Assembly: GCA_947623455.1 (NCBI GenBank)
Contig: OX392536.1
Coordinates: 37,825,465-37,889,464, forward strand
DNA: 64,000 bases
Direction of reading: 5' to 3'
Source of the DNA: Mimachlamys varia
Lineage: Eukaryota; Mollusca; Bivalvia; Pectinida; Pectinidae
Part shown: one piece after another, positions 46,401 to 61,400 of the stretch
Layout of the letters: each line of letters begins with the position of its first letter
Position numbering within the stretch: the stretch's first letter is position 1
Position numbers and translations under genes: made by a program
Notes under the pieces: model-generated
What the model was told of the DNA's origin: nothing
What the model saw: the letters and a program-made list of their open reading frames with translations, nothing else
Databases searched by the model: none

Positions 46401-49400
46401 GTCATCTGGCAGTTATTGACATGAATTTTGTGGAATTTAAGGTTACAAATGTATAGGAATTAAGTTATATTCTTTATGCAGGTAGATACTGACATCTCTT
46501 TATTGTGTTAAACATATACCATATTACCGTACATACCTGTGGCAACTTACATGATCATCAAAAATATTTGTTAACGGACAACTTATATACATATATACAC
46601 ATTTTTTAAATTAATAATTTCTTGAGATCCTTAAATAATATCAAATCACTTTACATAAAAATCTGGAATAATTAAATTATTACCAGGTAGTCTACATTGA
46701 AGAGTCTGTTTATTGAGGAAAAATGTTTTATTTTGTGAAATATTTTATAATTGCAGCCATGTTTTTAAAAAATTGAGATTTGAACTTGCACCAGAAGTGA
46801 TAGAGGATTTGGCTGTTTGTAAACCTGGTGTAATAGAAAAGGTTTTACATAAACTACGATCCAAGATAGATAGTGTGCTATGGCACATGAAGCACCGTCC
46901 ACGACGAGAGAGTGATAAACCAGAGGCGGATCAAGTGTATAGTAAGTTGTCTCCCTTGTCTGCATGTTTTATATTTATGTGTTTATATATATTATGCTTA
47001 TTTTTCACGATTTGCCACTATGATCATGTCAGAATACCGAGTCAAAAATTGTCTTCCTTCGTTATTTGTGTTTCTGTGTTATTTATAAATATATTAAACA
47101 CACTGTATCATACACTTAGTGTTGTTGATCCGAAGGTTAAAAAGTGAATTTCCTGTCGTAATTGTACCTTGTTTGATATATGTTATGCTTAGTATATTTT
47201 AAACTCAAACAGTAGTAAAATTTATTTTGCAAGCGTTCAAAAATGCCTGTATCCTATTACAAACAAAAAAAGCAAAAGGAAATGGATTGTTTCAAAGTTT
47301 GTATTCAAAACAAGTTAAGTATAATTCACAACCACTGATAAAATGTATTCCAAATACTGTTAAACCAATATTTTCGTGGGTGGAATTTTTCACTTACGTT
47401 AGTCTAGATCTGCCTCCAAACTATTCGCAATGTGGAAATATTCGTGCTGCAGTCATGCTGTTTTACACTGTGTACTATAATACTATTATTCAATGTGTAG
47501 TTGGAGTAGTATTAAATATATTCGCATGTGGATATATCCGCGGTAATTTAATGCCATGTAAATAAGCAAAAGACTGATTAGTCCCCTGTATTAGTTTAAT
47601 TGTGTAATAATTACATTTTTATAATGATTTGGTAACAGCTGACATGATTTGATTGGTTTAGAAGGTTAGAACTTAGAGGAGTCTGAGATATTGTAAGACA
47701 TGACTGAATGTGGTGATGGTAACAATCTCTGAATATCAGGATAATGCTTTTGTTGTGATCAATCTTGTTATGACAGATATGAATACATATTCTCGTCGCT
47801 TTGGTAAGTGTAATCACTGCCAGTATAAATCATTATCTTCATAAATCAGCTTAAAGTTGGTCACCTTCTGTCACATCACAAGTGTGAGGAACTTAATTGG
47901 AACTGGTTTATTGTTAATTGTCACTTGGCACGGATGTTTCAGCTGTTGAGTAAAGAAATTCACTGTCAGGTCATTTTCTGTCTTAAAAGTGTGATCCGAT
48001 CAACCTTGAATTGAAATATTTCAAAAACGTTTTATTGAATTTCAAATCGATTTGTTGTTAATTTATTTGTGGTCAATGTCTTGTGTTATAACCCTTGTCT
48101 ATAATTCAAATTATACGAGATGATATTAAACATACAAAGGCCTCTGGTTAAACATGCCCATCCCCAGGTCAATTTCTGTATCTTTTCATCTCTGTTACAT
48201 CACAGATCATTATGGTAGCATTCGTACTGGTAAGTTACTCTTGTGATTAGTCAGTTTTTTAACCAATCAAACGAATGAAGTTACAGAAATGCTGTGTTGC
48301 TGTTATGATAATATTAACTTTTGTGAGTGTACATTGATCTTTTGAAAAATAGACTTTGAAAGAATTTTTGAAGAGCAATCATGAGATGTGATATTAACGT
48401 GTGGAAATGGTGTGTTAATTGTTAACAGATCCGTACCATGGTAAAACCGTAAAAGTCCCAGTGTTGGAACCTTATGATCCATATAAGGGTGCGTAAGACC
48501 AAAGGTGGAATGTTTGATTATATTTTGTTTAGTTTATATATCCTTTTCTTGCCTTTGCCTTGTTACCAGTTATATCTGGTAATAACTTTTTTTAGAATTT
48601 TATGCTGAAGTTACATATCGCTAAATAATGAAACAGATTTACATCATACATAAATATCTACCATCCAAACCAGAAAATAACCAACTTGTAATGTTATTTT
48701 TTTTAAATATCATATTTGATGTTTTTTGCACTCTCATCTCCTTTTTCAGTATTTACTGAATAATATTCATAATATTATTAATTGCCCCTTTTCCAAATGA
48801 CATCCTCATTCTGGTATTCGAATAAATATTACTTATACTATAAACACTTGATATTACTTATGATATCACTCCCTGACTTATGCTATCTTATGAAGAGGCT
48901 CCTTCAACCAGTTTTTCATGCACACTGGTGCTTAATAAGCATTTATGGTACTATGCTTGAGTCTGTTTCATTGTTTTTCGAAATGGTTTAATTGTGACAT
49001 GTTGATCCACAGATTAAACTCTTCCAACGTTCGACCTCTTATGAATATAAAAGTTTCCTTCTCCCTCCCCCACCCCCTTCCCCGTCCCTCACCCCCTTTC
49101 CCCTCCTTCCCCCCACCCCTTCCCCCACCCCCCACAAATACTGCTGAGCACTAGTTTGATTCACAATTCCAATATGAAAAGGTTACTGTGCTTTTTTCAA
49201 ATCTTAATCATATTAAGTGTTTTGTTTTACATATTGTTCATTGAATATCAGCCGTACCCTGACAATTCTCCTTCCTATGAACAGGGATGAAAATCCTCAT
49301 CCAAATGGAGAAATTCCTCCTTTTTTGATAATTTTGCTGTAATGTTAATTCTTTAAATTTCCCATTAAAAACCCCTTAAAAATGTGGGTTTCCTCCTTTT

Positions 49401-52400
49401 TCACAATTGGCTGTTTTCATCTTTGTATAAAGCATATTTATCTACAGGCTCATTTTATATCTACTGTACATTTGGATAGAAACCTTATGTCAACACAGAT
49501 TTAAGACTATATTGATTTTAATCAGATAATACTTACAATTGAAAGTTTGCCAATATTCCTATATATGCATGCTCACATAGACAAAATGCTGCACTGCTAT
49601 TTTTGCCAAACCCTTCTATGAATTCCTATAGTGATCTTCCGTGAGTGCATTGATTTGAGCTGGTAGCATGGACTGCCTAGCGTATGTAACAGTATAAGTG
49701 CATGCATGGAGAGAAAATATTAACCAGTTAAATTATTTTATAAAATACTCTCGAATCTGCAGGTAAAATGCATGAAAATCAAGTAGAATATATTTTAGAA
49801 AATGGATGCATGCTTATATTATATATTCCTCAGGATATCAATTAATCAAACATACAAGGCATGTTGTTTCTAGTTAATGTGGCCAATTTTCACTTAATGG
49901 TTTCCATCCAGTAAGATTATTTGCCTGCACAGCCACACATGCATATTGGTACCCTGAACATTATCACAGCCACACATGTATATTGGTACCCTGAACATTA
50001 TCACAGCCACACATGTTTATTGGTACCCTGAACATTATCACAGCCACACATGTCTATTGGTACCCTGAACATTATCACAGCCACACATGTATATTGGTAC
50101 CCTGAACATTATCGCTGGCCTGAAGGGAATCTCTGAAGTAACAGTACTAACCTCTCCAGGTATACCAACAAATTAGATATACTGTGGTCAAACCTGTCAT
50201 AAAGGACACCTCTGTATAAAGGACACTTGTCTTAAATAAACAGATATATTAGACCCACTCAATGCAAATGAAAGGACACCTGTCTGTACAGGACACTGGT
50301 CTATATAGGATACCTGTATATGCAGGATACCTGTCTATACAGGACATCTGTCAATAAAGGATACCTGTCTATACAGGACACCTGTCTATACAGGACACCT
50401 GTCAATAAAGGATACCTGTCTATAAAGGACACCTGTCTATACAGGACACCTGTCTATAAAGGATACCCGTCTATACAGGACACCTGTCTATAAAGGATAC
50501 CTGTTTATAAAGGACACCTGTCTATACAGGACACCTGTCTATAAAGGACACCTGTCTATATAAAGGACACCTGTCTATATAAAGGACACCTCTATACAGG
50601 ACACCTGTCTATAAAGGACACCTGTCTATACAGGACACCTGTCTATAAAGGATACCTGTCTATACAGGGCATCTGTCTATACAGGGCACCTGTCTATAAA
50701 GGATACCTGTCTATAAAGGATATCTGTCTATAAAGGACACCTGTCTATACAGGACACCTGTATATACAGGAAACCTGTCTATAAAGGATACCTGTCTATA
50801 CAGGACATCTGTCTATAAAGGATACCGGTATATACAGGACACCTGTCTATACAGGACACTTTTGCTCTGTCTCTTGGGTGTTCTTTATAGACAGGTTTGG
50901 CTGAATAATTCCAGAATACAGTGGAACCCGCTTATTATGACAATGGTTATTATGATATTTACCCCCATGTACCGATTTTTTCCTTCTTAAACTAAGCAAT
51001 TAAAAATTGTTTATTATGATATACACTGTATTGTCAGGTAAGACCTCGCTTATTATAATATTTTTTTTTTCTGTATTAAAATCTAATGCCTTTATATTTC
51101 AAACTACATTCAGATGGTATTTGGTGGTTTAAAATTGAATTATAGTGATCAATATCTGTACGCTGTGAAGTACTAACCTTCAACACGACTAGATTTCATA
51201 ATTTTATTATGTTTTGCACAAAATTTATTTTGCAAATTGGTCTAATATCTCTACCTTTGTACACGACATTTAGTTCACGTTTTGCTCAGCACTTACATAT
51301 TTCCTTATTTTGTTTGTGTGAAACATTCACAATGTAGCTTATCTTGAATATGTTTGCATTTGCCCTGCAACCCACTATATGAACATCACCAGCAGAAATG
51401 CTTTTCATAAAAGTATGAAAGCAATATATGGTTGTCAAGACGTAGCACATGGTTTACTTATAACGTCATAGATCAAGCCTGTTCAATGAGAGTCTTGTCG
51501 CTCCACTTTGAATAACATGGAGAACACTTCTGTGTCAAACAATCAAGGGACTTATTTATATACTCATTATTGGTGCCAATTTCAAACTGGCCATGGGATG
51601 TTCCGCCAATGTCATTTAAAAGATGGCGCAATTACAAACACATTACAGGTACTAAACTGATTAATGAAAACAATATAAATAAAGTTTATAAGCAATTTTT
51701 CTATAGTAAAAATGTAAATGTATGAATCGAAAATATTTTTTAAGCCGCTCTCATTTTTAACTTTCATAGTGCTATGAAAGGTCATTGGTTACATCTATAG
51801 CAGGCTTCATTCAGTATGGATGTAATGGCTGACCTGAATTCATAGCACTATGAAAGTTAAAAAAAATGGCTTTCTATCCTTATAACAAAGTAACAAATAT
51901 CCAGCAAAATATACGAAATAAACAGTAAATGTTATGGATGGGCATTGTTAATTGCTCCTTTCTCTGTTAATTTTTAAGAAATCTGAATTGCAACCAGTGT
52001 GTGTTGAGTATGTTTATTTTTGTTTGTTCTGTCAATTATACATTGTGTGTGCACACTAGACATTGATACAATAGGATTTGAAGTTAAACCAGTTAACCAG
52101 TGTCTAGAGATTTTGAAGTGTGTTCCTTTTGCAGGGATCATATAACACACATATGTATATAGCTCATTGTGTAATATTTACATTTCCAATGTAAAAATTT
52201 GACGATCCATCCTTGAATGTTATATTCCTGTCAGACAGCTTATAATATATTGAAGGTTTAAGCAAAAAAAAATTCTCTGACCAATTTATCATTTGAATTA
52301 TCGCATTAAAATGTATTGCTATTTAAACTAATTCAGCTGGTATTTATACATTCCATTTTAAAGTATCAACTTTGACAGATTATTTGAAACTTTAGAACAT

Positions 52401-55400
52401 AATTACATTGTATGTTTGATAAAAGAACATTATGAAATAATGACTTTTCTTTTATAGACTCTCCAAACAGAAAAGGGGCAAATCGTCACAGGAGTCCCAC
52501 ACGAGGGTAAGTCATTGTACCTAATTGTCTATACTCGGTACTGTTACTTTACCATTGGTCCTTTTGAATTTTGATAAGTAGGTTCTCCTTGGTCCATTGT
52601 TGGGCATATTAAATATAAAACCTGATTAATCTAAAGAATCAGATTGCTGCCAAGAAAGCAATATTTGTAATTTGTACAGTTAAGGTGGTTGTTGTAATTT
52701 ATCATTTTTGACACTTGAGGGTTTTTACTTTTATTTCCTATTTTGATCTCTGTTCATTTTCAGTTGTGCATGTTTTCATTTTTAAAAGTAATAGACAATG
52801 ACCTTCTTATTATTACAATTTTTGAAATATTTTTTTTTTATTGTTTAATTTAAAAAATTCTTTCAGTTTATGTGTTTGTCTGATGTAATTACACAGTAAT
52901 GACTTTCAGTTTATGTGTTTGTCTGATGTAATTACACTGTAATGACTTTCAGTTTATGTGTTTGTCTGATGTAATTACACTGTGATAACTTTCAGTTTAT
53001 GTGTTTGTCTGATGTAATTACACTGTAATGACTTTCAGTTTAGGTGTTTGTCTGATGTAATTACACTGTGATAACTTTCAGTTTATGTGTTTGTCTGATG
53101 TAATTACACTGTGATAACTTTCAGTTTAGGTGTTTGTCTGATGTCATTACACTGTGATAACTTTCAGTTTATGTGTTTGATGTAATTACACTGTAATAAC
53201 TTTCAGTAAATGTGTTTGATGTAATTACACTAATAACTTTCAGTTTATGTGTTTGATGTAATTACACTGTAATAACTTTCAGTTAATGTGTTTGATGTAA
53301 TTACACTGTAATAACTTTCAGTAAATGTGTTTGATATAATTACACTGTGATAACTTACTTTCAGTTTATGTGTTTGTCTGATGTAATTACACTGTAATGA
53401 CTTTCAGTTTATGTGTTTGTCTGATGTAATTACACTGTGATAACTTTCAGTTAATGTGTTTGTCTGATGTAATTACACTGTGATAACTTTCAGTTTAGGT
53501 GTTTGTCTGATGTCATTACACTGTAATAGCTTTCAGTTAATGTGTTTGATATAATTACACTGTAATAACTTTTAGTACATGTGTTTGATGTAATTACACT
53601 GTAATAATTTTCAGTTAATGTGTTTGATGTTATTACACTGTAATAATTTTCAGTTAATGTGTTTGATGTAATTACACTGTAATAACTTTCAGTAAATGTG
53701 TTTGATGTAATTACACTGTAATAACTTTCAGTTAATGTGTTTGATGTAATTACACTGTAATAATTTTCAGTTTATGTGTTTGTCTGATGTAATTACACTG
53801 TGTCAACTTTCAGTTTATGTGTTTGTCTGATGTCATTACACTGTAATAACTTTCAGTTTATGTGTTTGATGTAATTACACTGTGTCAACTTTCAGTTTAT
53901 GTGTTTGTCTGATGTAATTACACTGTAATGACTTTCAGTTTATGTGTTTGTCTGATGTAATTACACTGTGTCAACTTTCAGTTTATGTGTTTGTCTGATG
54001 TCATTACACTGTAATAACTTTCAGTTTATGTGTTTGTCTGATGTAATTACACTGTGATAACTTTCAGTTTATGTGTTTGTCTGATGTCATTACACTGTAA
54101 TAACTTTCAGTTTATGTGTTTGTCTGATGTAATTACACTGTGATAACTTTCAGTTTATGTGTTTGTCTGATGTAATTACACTGTGATAACTTTCAGTTTA
54201 TGTGTTTGTCTGATGTAATTACACTGTGATAACTTTCAGTTTATGTGTTTGTCTGATGTAATTACACTGTGATAACTTTCAGTTTATGTGTTTGTCTGAT
54301 GTAATTACACTGTAATAACTTTCAGTTTATGTGTTTGTCTGATGTAATTACACTGTAATGACTTTCAGTTTATGTGTTTGTCTGATGTAATTACACTGTA
54401 ATAACTTTCAGTTTATGTGTTTGTCTGATGTAATTACACTGTGATAACTTTCAGTTAATGTGTTTTGTCTGATGTAATTACACTGTAATAACTTTCAGTT
54501 TATGTGTTTGTCTGATGTAATTACACTGTGTCAACTTTCAGTTTATGTGTTTGTCTGATGTCATTACACTGTAATAGCTTTCAGTTAATGTGTTTTGTCT
54601 GATGTAATTACACTGTAATAACTTTCAGTTTATGTGTTTTTCTGATGTAATTACACTGTTATAACTTTCAGTTAATGTGTTTTGTCTGATGTAATTACAC
54701 TGTAATAACTTTCATTTTATGTGTTTGTCTGATGTAATTACACTGTAATAACTTTCAGTTTATGTGTTTGTCTGATGTAATTACACTGTAATAACTTTCA
54801 TATTATGTGTTTGTCTGATGTAATTACACTGTAATAACTTTCAGTTTATGTGTTTGTCTGATGTAATTACACTGTAATAACTTTCATTTTATGTGTTTGT
54901 CTGATGTAATTACACTGTAATAACTTTCAGTTTATGTGTTTGTCTGTTGTAATTACACTGTAATAACTTTCACTTTATCTTGTGGTTAAGAATGCTCATG
55001 TTTAAAATCCACACATTTGTTTAAAAACAATATCTTTTCAATCAGAAACATTAAAAAATCAGTTTATGATAAGCCTGCAGATTTTGATATTTTCACATGG
55101 TTAAACGTTTAATATTCAGTAAAAAATACTAGTATACCCCCAACCCCACACTACCACACAATTAAAATTTAGCTCAATACCTATACGTGATCACCTAGTT
55201 GAGGTGGGGGCATTTGATCTACCCTTTTTACTTTTGTACATGTACTATCTCCAATATTACTGGTCTGTTTCCCTATCAAAATTAATTTTCTGGGCATTCT
55301 GGACATTGTTTTTGAGGAAAAATATTTCATTGAGCATTTACTACTTAGGTAGAAATTCGTGTTAGGAAATTCAGAGTCAAACGGGTTGATGCAGGGTCGT

Positions 55401-58400
55401 TCAGGGGCACTTTCATGAGACAAGTGATTAATGCATAGAATAAATAATTAAAAATTAAAAGAAGGCCCATCTCATTTTACTGACTGGTAACATATAATCG
55501 CAGTTTTGTTGTATTATAAAGGCACCAAAACACAGAAAGTTGCATGGCTGAAGCCCATAATTACGTGGTGGGCTTATTACAAAACATCCCCCCACTCCAA
55601 TGCATAGGGAGAGTTTCATAAGTTAAAAGAACTTTTGCCCAATCCCCATGTCGTTTTCATAGCAATGAAATATGTTTAAACTAATCGGGGAGGTCAAAAG
55701 TGGAGGTGGGCTTATTACCGAGCATGGACTTATTGTCAGAAATATGGTATGTTACTGGCCAGTTTTCAATATCACAAACCATACCTGTTTTCAGTAACAA
55801 CATAGATGTGATCACCACCCAGAACCTTGGAAGGTAATTACTGTCATGGTGTTGCTGTGTCTTTAAGTGTCTGTGTCAGTCTTTTGTTGTCCAGTCGTAA
55901 CCCTTACATCAACTTTTCAAAGACCAATGTCAACTCTGAATGGATGGATGTCCTCCATCAATTTCATGTCAGAATATCATTGATGTGTCATATGCTATTG
56001 CTATTACTTTTAGCTTTATAAAAAGTTTGAAATATTTTTCAAAACATTTTTTTTCAATTATATTTGGAATAAAGTTTCTGTAATTTGAAGGGTAAGTTAT
56101 AATTATTCTCTGTGGTGTAGTATGTACACATGAAATGTAAGATATTATCAATATTTTAAGATTTGGTGCAATGCATTATTTCAATCCGATATGTAATAAA
56201 ATTTCAATAGTGTAACACATAAACAGACTAAGGAAAGGATATACCGACATATTGCTAGCAGGGTGACTTATGAGTGTTATGATGCTCCTACCTAACTGTT
56301 TTCTGTTGTTCCTTGTTCATTGTTGTTTGCTGTTGTTAATGTGTCAGGTAAAACAGATTGGTTTTGATTGTTGCAGTAGTTATCCTTCCATCATCTAACC
56401 ACAGCCAAATCTGTCTACACACTTCTGACAGCAGCTTTATCTCCCAGCTTCTGTATCCTAATGATTATTTTTAAAAAATACATGGTTAGGCCTAGAACAC
56501 TATATCTAGCTGTTACATGGTTTGGCATAGAACAAAACACTGTTTCATGGTTTGGCCTAGAACTAAACAATGTTACATGATTTGGCCCCGAACTGAATGC
56601 TGTTTCATGGTTTGGTCTAGAACTAAACACTGTTACATGGTTTGGCCTAGAACACGGTATAAACATGGTTAGGCCTAGAACACTGTTACATGGTTAGGCC
56701 TAGAATACTATATCTAGCTGATACATGGTTTGGCCTAGAACTGAACACTGTTACATGGTTAGGCCTAGAATACTGTTACATGGTTTTGCCTAGAACTAAA
56801 CAATGTTACATGATTTGGCCTAGAACTGAACGCTGCTATATGGTTTGGCCTAGAACTAAACACTGTTTCATGGTTTGGCCTAGAACTGAACACTGTTACA
56901 TGGTTTTGCCTTGAACTAAACAATGTTACATGATTTGGCCTTGTGGTTAGGAATTGATTCAGTCTGAACTGACTAAGTTTCAGCACGAGTTCAAAGAACC
57001 GACAAAAGTTGGGTAAAGCATGGCTAAGGTACAAGTACAGAGAGGGAGATGTACAATTATATATGGATATTAAAACCTACATGATTGTTTTGTTGCCAGT
57101 TGTCCTTCATCGTCAGATGAATCTCGCTCAGATGACGGTACTTTATCTCTGTCCCAGTGGTAAACACTTCAGTTTTCTCTAATTAAAATTAATCTATACT
57201 AAGCTAATTAGAACAAGGAAATCGCATGAAGCTGCAGCAATCTTCACAAAAGATTTTATGAAATGCCTTCTATTCTAGACAAGTTGCATGAACTAAGATA
57301 TCAGTGTATACTGTAATGCATGGTACAGGACTTGTATACTGTGCTTAGTTATAACCTGTCACAATATAATGCTGACCATGGTAATACTTCAATACTGAAG
57401 TCGTGACACTGCTAGTCATAATTAATGTATCGTAAATAATGTATAGAGCAAGACTTTACTAGAAATGTTAATGTCTCCACTACTGTGGCTTTCCTGACAC
57501 TGCCTGATTGATGTATCTTTATTTATATTTAAATTTAAAATCAAAAACTATTTTTCATCACAACAAGAAAATAAAAAATCTCCATATTGCACATCATTGA
57601 CATCTTCACAAATAATGTAGTAATTAAAATCAATCCATCATTAGCCACTAATTTTGAATATTAAAAGCCTTTTCATCTAAATATAATCTTTAATTAATCT
57701 CTCACAATTAATAAATCTTTTCATTGGGCTTTTTATAATTTTTACAAATATTGGCATTCGTTAATGCATATATCTGAAAAGCATAAACATTTACTAAATA
57801 TGATATAAACTTTTGTTTCTTCATGACATAAAACATTGAGTATGACAGTGTCCTGCAAAAACAAGACTTAAATAAGGACAAATGTATAGTACCCGTTTAG
57901 CTATTTGCTTTAGAAAGTCACAGTGACATTATCACTAAATAGTTACAAATCTTCTGGTACTTAGGGATCCTTCCCTTTAGAACTAGTACTGGGAATATTA
58001 TATTTGCTAAGAGAACAACTTGTAAGGATTATTAACACAAACATCGATCACTGTTACATCAATAGCTTTGTTTTGTTGATTCTAAATTCATTTTGAAAAT
58101 GTTTTAAAGTTTTAAGTTAGACACTGTTTATATCTGTCAGGTAAAATTGTATCTGTATGTATTCTATCACAATAGAAAGCGTATGATGTTGCAAATACAT
58201 GTACTGTATTATAGAAGTTTACTGTATATATATAGAGTGTCAGTGCTATGTTAAACTCTTTTAACCGTTTTATTTAACATTAAGATGCAATGCTTTTGTC
58301 AATAGGTTGTAAATTATTAATGATATTTGCTTTTAAATTTGATAATATAAACATTATGAATTACAATTCAATTGCTAATTGACGTAAATGATCATGAATT

Positions 58401-61400
58401 GTATGGTTGTGACATTTTATGTACTGCAGGCCCGAGCCTATTGTGCCTCAGCAGATGACGACTATGGGCCCTCCGCGCCCCGTTGTGCCTTACTACAGCG
58501 GCCCAGACAGTGAGGCAGTGTCCTCACTCATGTACCAGGATAAGGTCCAGGAAAGCATGTCAAAAGATGAAACCATACAGGTATACAGCTCTTATCATGA
58601 CACATGTAGAAAAACTTACAGCAAGATACAGGTAGATACTTACCCCAACAGGTAGATACTTATCCTCACAGGTAGATACTTACCCTCACAGGTAGATACT
58701 TACCCCCACAGGTAGACATTTACTCTCACAGGTAGACACTTACCCTCACAGGTAAATACTTACCTTCACAGGTAGATACTTACCCTCACAGGTAGATACT
58801 TACCTTCACAGGTAGATACTTACCCCCACAGGTAGATACTTACCCCAACAGGTAGATACTTACCCCCACAGGTAGATACTTACCCCCACAGGTAGATACT
58901 TATCCTGACAGGTAGATACTTACCTTCACAGGTAGATACTTACCCTCACAGGTAGATACTTACCTTCACAGGTAGATACTTACCCCCACAGGTAGATACT
59001 TACCTTCACAGGTAGACATTTACTCTCACAGGTAGACACTTACCCTCACAGGTAGACATTTACCCTCACAAGTAGACACTTACCCTCACAGGTAGACATT
59101 TATCCTCACAGGTAGACACTTATCCTCACAAGTAGATACTCTTATCCTCACAGGTAGATATTTACCCTCACAGGCAGATACTTACCCTAATAGGTAGACA
59201 CTTATCCTCACAAGTAGACATTAACCCCCACAGGTAGATATTTACCCTCGCAGGTAGATACTTACCCTTACAGGTTAGACACTTAACCTCAAAGGTAGAC
59301 ACTTATCCTCACAGGTAGATATTTACCCTCACAGGTAGACAATTATTTTCACAGGAAGATATTTACCCTCACAGGTAGATACTTATTCTCACAGGTAGAC
59401 ACTTACCCCCACAGGTAGATATTTACCCTCACAGGTAGATACTTACCCTCATAGGTAGACATTTACCCCCACAGGTAGACATTTACTCTCACAGGTAGAC
59501 ACTTACCCTCACAGGTAGATACTTACCTTCACAGGTAGATACTTACCCTCACAGGTAGATACTTACCTTCACAGGTAGATACTTACACCCACAGGTAGAT
59601 ACTTACCCCAACAGGTAGATACTTACCCTCACAGGTAGATACTTACCCCCACAGGTAGATACTTACCCCCACAGGTAGATACTTATCCTGACAGGTAGAT
59701 ACTTACCTTCACAGGTAGATACTTACCCTCACAGGTAGATACTTACCTTCACAGGTAGATACTTACCCCCACAGGTAGATACTTACCTTCACAGGTAGAC
59801 ATTTACTCTCACAGGTAGACACTTACCCTCACAGGTAGACATTTACCCTCACAAGTAGACACTTACCCTCACAGGTAGACATTTATCCTCACAGGTAGAC
59901 ACTTATCCTCACAAGTAGATACTCTTATCCTCACAGGTAGATATTTACCCTCACAGGCAGATACTTATTCTCACAGGTAGACACTTACCCCCACAGGTAG
60001 ATATTTACCCTCACAGGTAGATACTTACCCTCATAGGTAGACATTTACCCCCACAGGTAGATATTTACCCTCACAGGTAGATATTTACCCTCACAGGTAG
60101 ATACTTACCCTCACAGGTAGACATTTACCCCTACAGGAAGATATTTACCCTCACAGGTAGATACTTACGCCACAGCTAGATACTTACCCTCACAGGTAGA
60201 CACTTATCCTGACAGGTAGATACTTACCCTCACAGGTAGATACTTACCCTCACAGGTAGACACTTATCCTCACAGGCAGATACTTACCCTCACAGGTAGA
60301 CACTTATCCTCACAGGTAGATACTTATCCTCACAGGTAGACACTTATCCTCACAGCTAGATACTTACCCTCACAGGTAGATACTTACGCCACAGCTAGAT
60401 ACTTACCCTTACAGGTAGACACTTATCCTGACAGGTAGATACTTACCCTCACAGGTAGATACTTACCCTCACAGGTAGACACTTATCCTCACAGGTAGAT
60501 ACTTACCCTCACAGGTAGACACTTATCCTCACAGGTAGATACTTACCCTCACAGGTAGACACTTATCCTCACAGCTAGATACTTACCCTCACAGGTAGAC
60601 ACTTATCCTCACAGGTAGATACTTACCTTCACAGGTAGATACTTACCCTCACAGGTAGACACTTATCCTGACAGGTAGATACTTACCTTGACAGGTAGAT
60701 ACTTACCCTGACAGGTAGATACTTACCCTCACTGGTAGATACTTACCCTTACAGGTAGATACTTACCCTCACAGGTAGACACTTATCCTGACAGGTAGAC
60801 ATTTACCCTCACAGGTAGATACTTACCCTGACAGGTAGATACTTACCCTCACAGGTAGATACTTACCCTCACAGGTAGATACTTACCCTGACAGGTAGAT
60901 ACTTACCCTGACAGGTAGATACTTACCCTCACAGGTAGATACTTACCCTCACAGGTAGATACTTACCCTCACAGGTAGATACTTACCCTGACAGGTAGAT
61001 ACTTACCCTGACAGGTAGATACTTACCCTCACAGGTAGATACTTATCCTGACAGGCAGATACTTACCCTGACAGGTAGATACTTACCCTGACAGGTAGAT
61101 ACTTACCCTGACAGGTAGATACTTACCCTGACAGGTAGATACTTACCCTCACAGGTAGATACTTACCCTCACAGGTAGACACTTATCCTGACAGGTAGAT
61201 ACTTATCCTGACAGGTATATACTTACCCTCACTGGTAGATACTTACCATCACAGGTAGATACTTACCCTCACAGGTAGATACTTACCATCACAGGTAGAT
61301 ACTTACCCTGACAGGTAGATACTTACCCTGACAGGTAGACACTTACCCTCACAGGTAGATACTTACCCTCACAGGTAGATACTTACCCTGACAGGTAGAT

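Noticed and set aside
46713..47147. 144-codon frame extending SPEF1 exon 3 into the intron
   Set aside because: A good GTAAGT donor at 46942 and homology stop at the exon; the extra tail is hydrophobic and unlike SPEF1.
47227..47565. 112-codon open frame in SPEF1 intron 3
   Set aside because: No recognisable domain, no convincing donor at its end, and the phase does not link exons 3 and 4.
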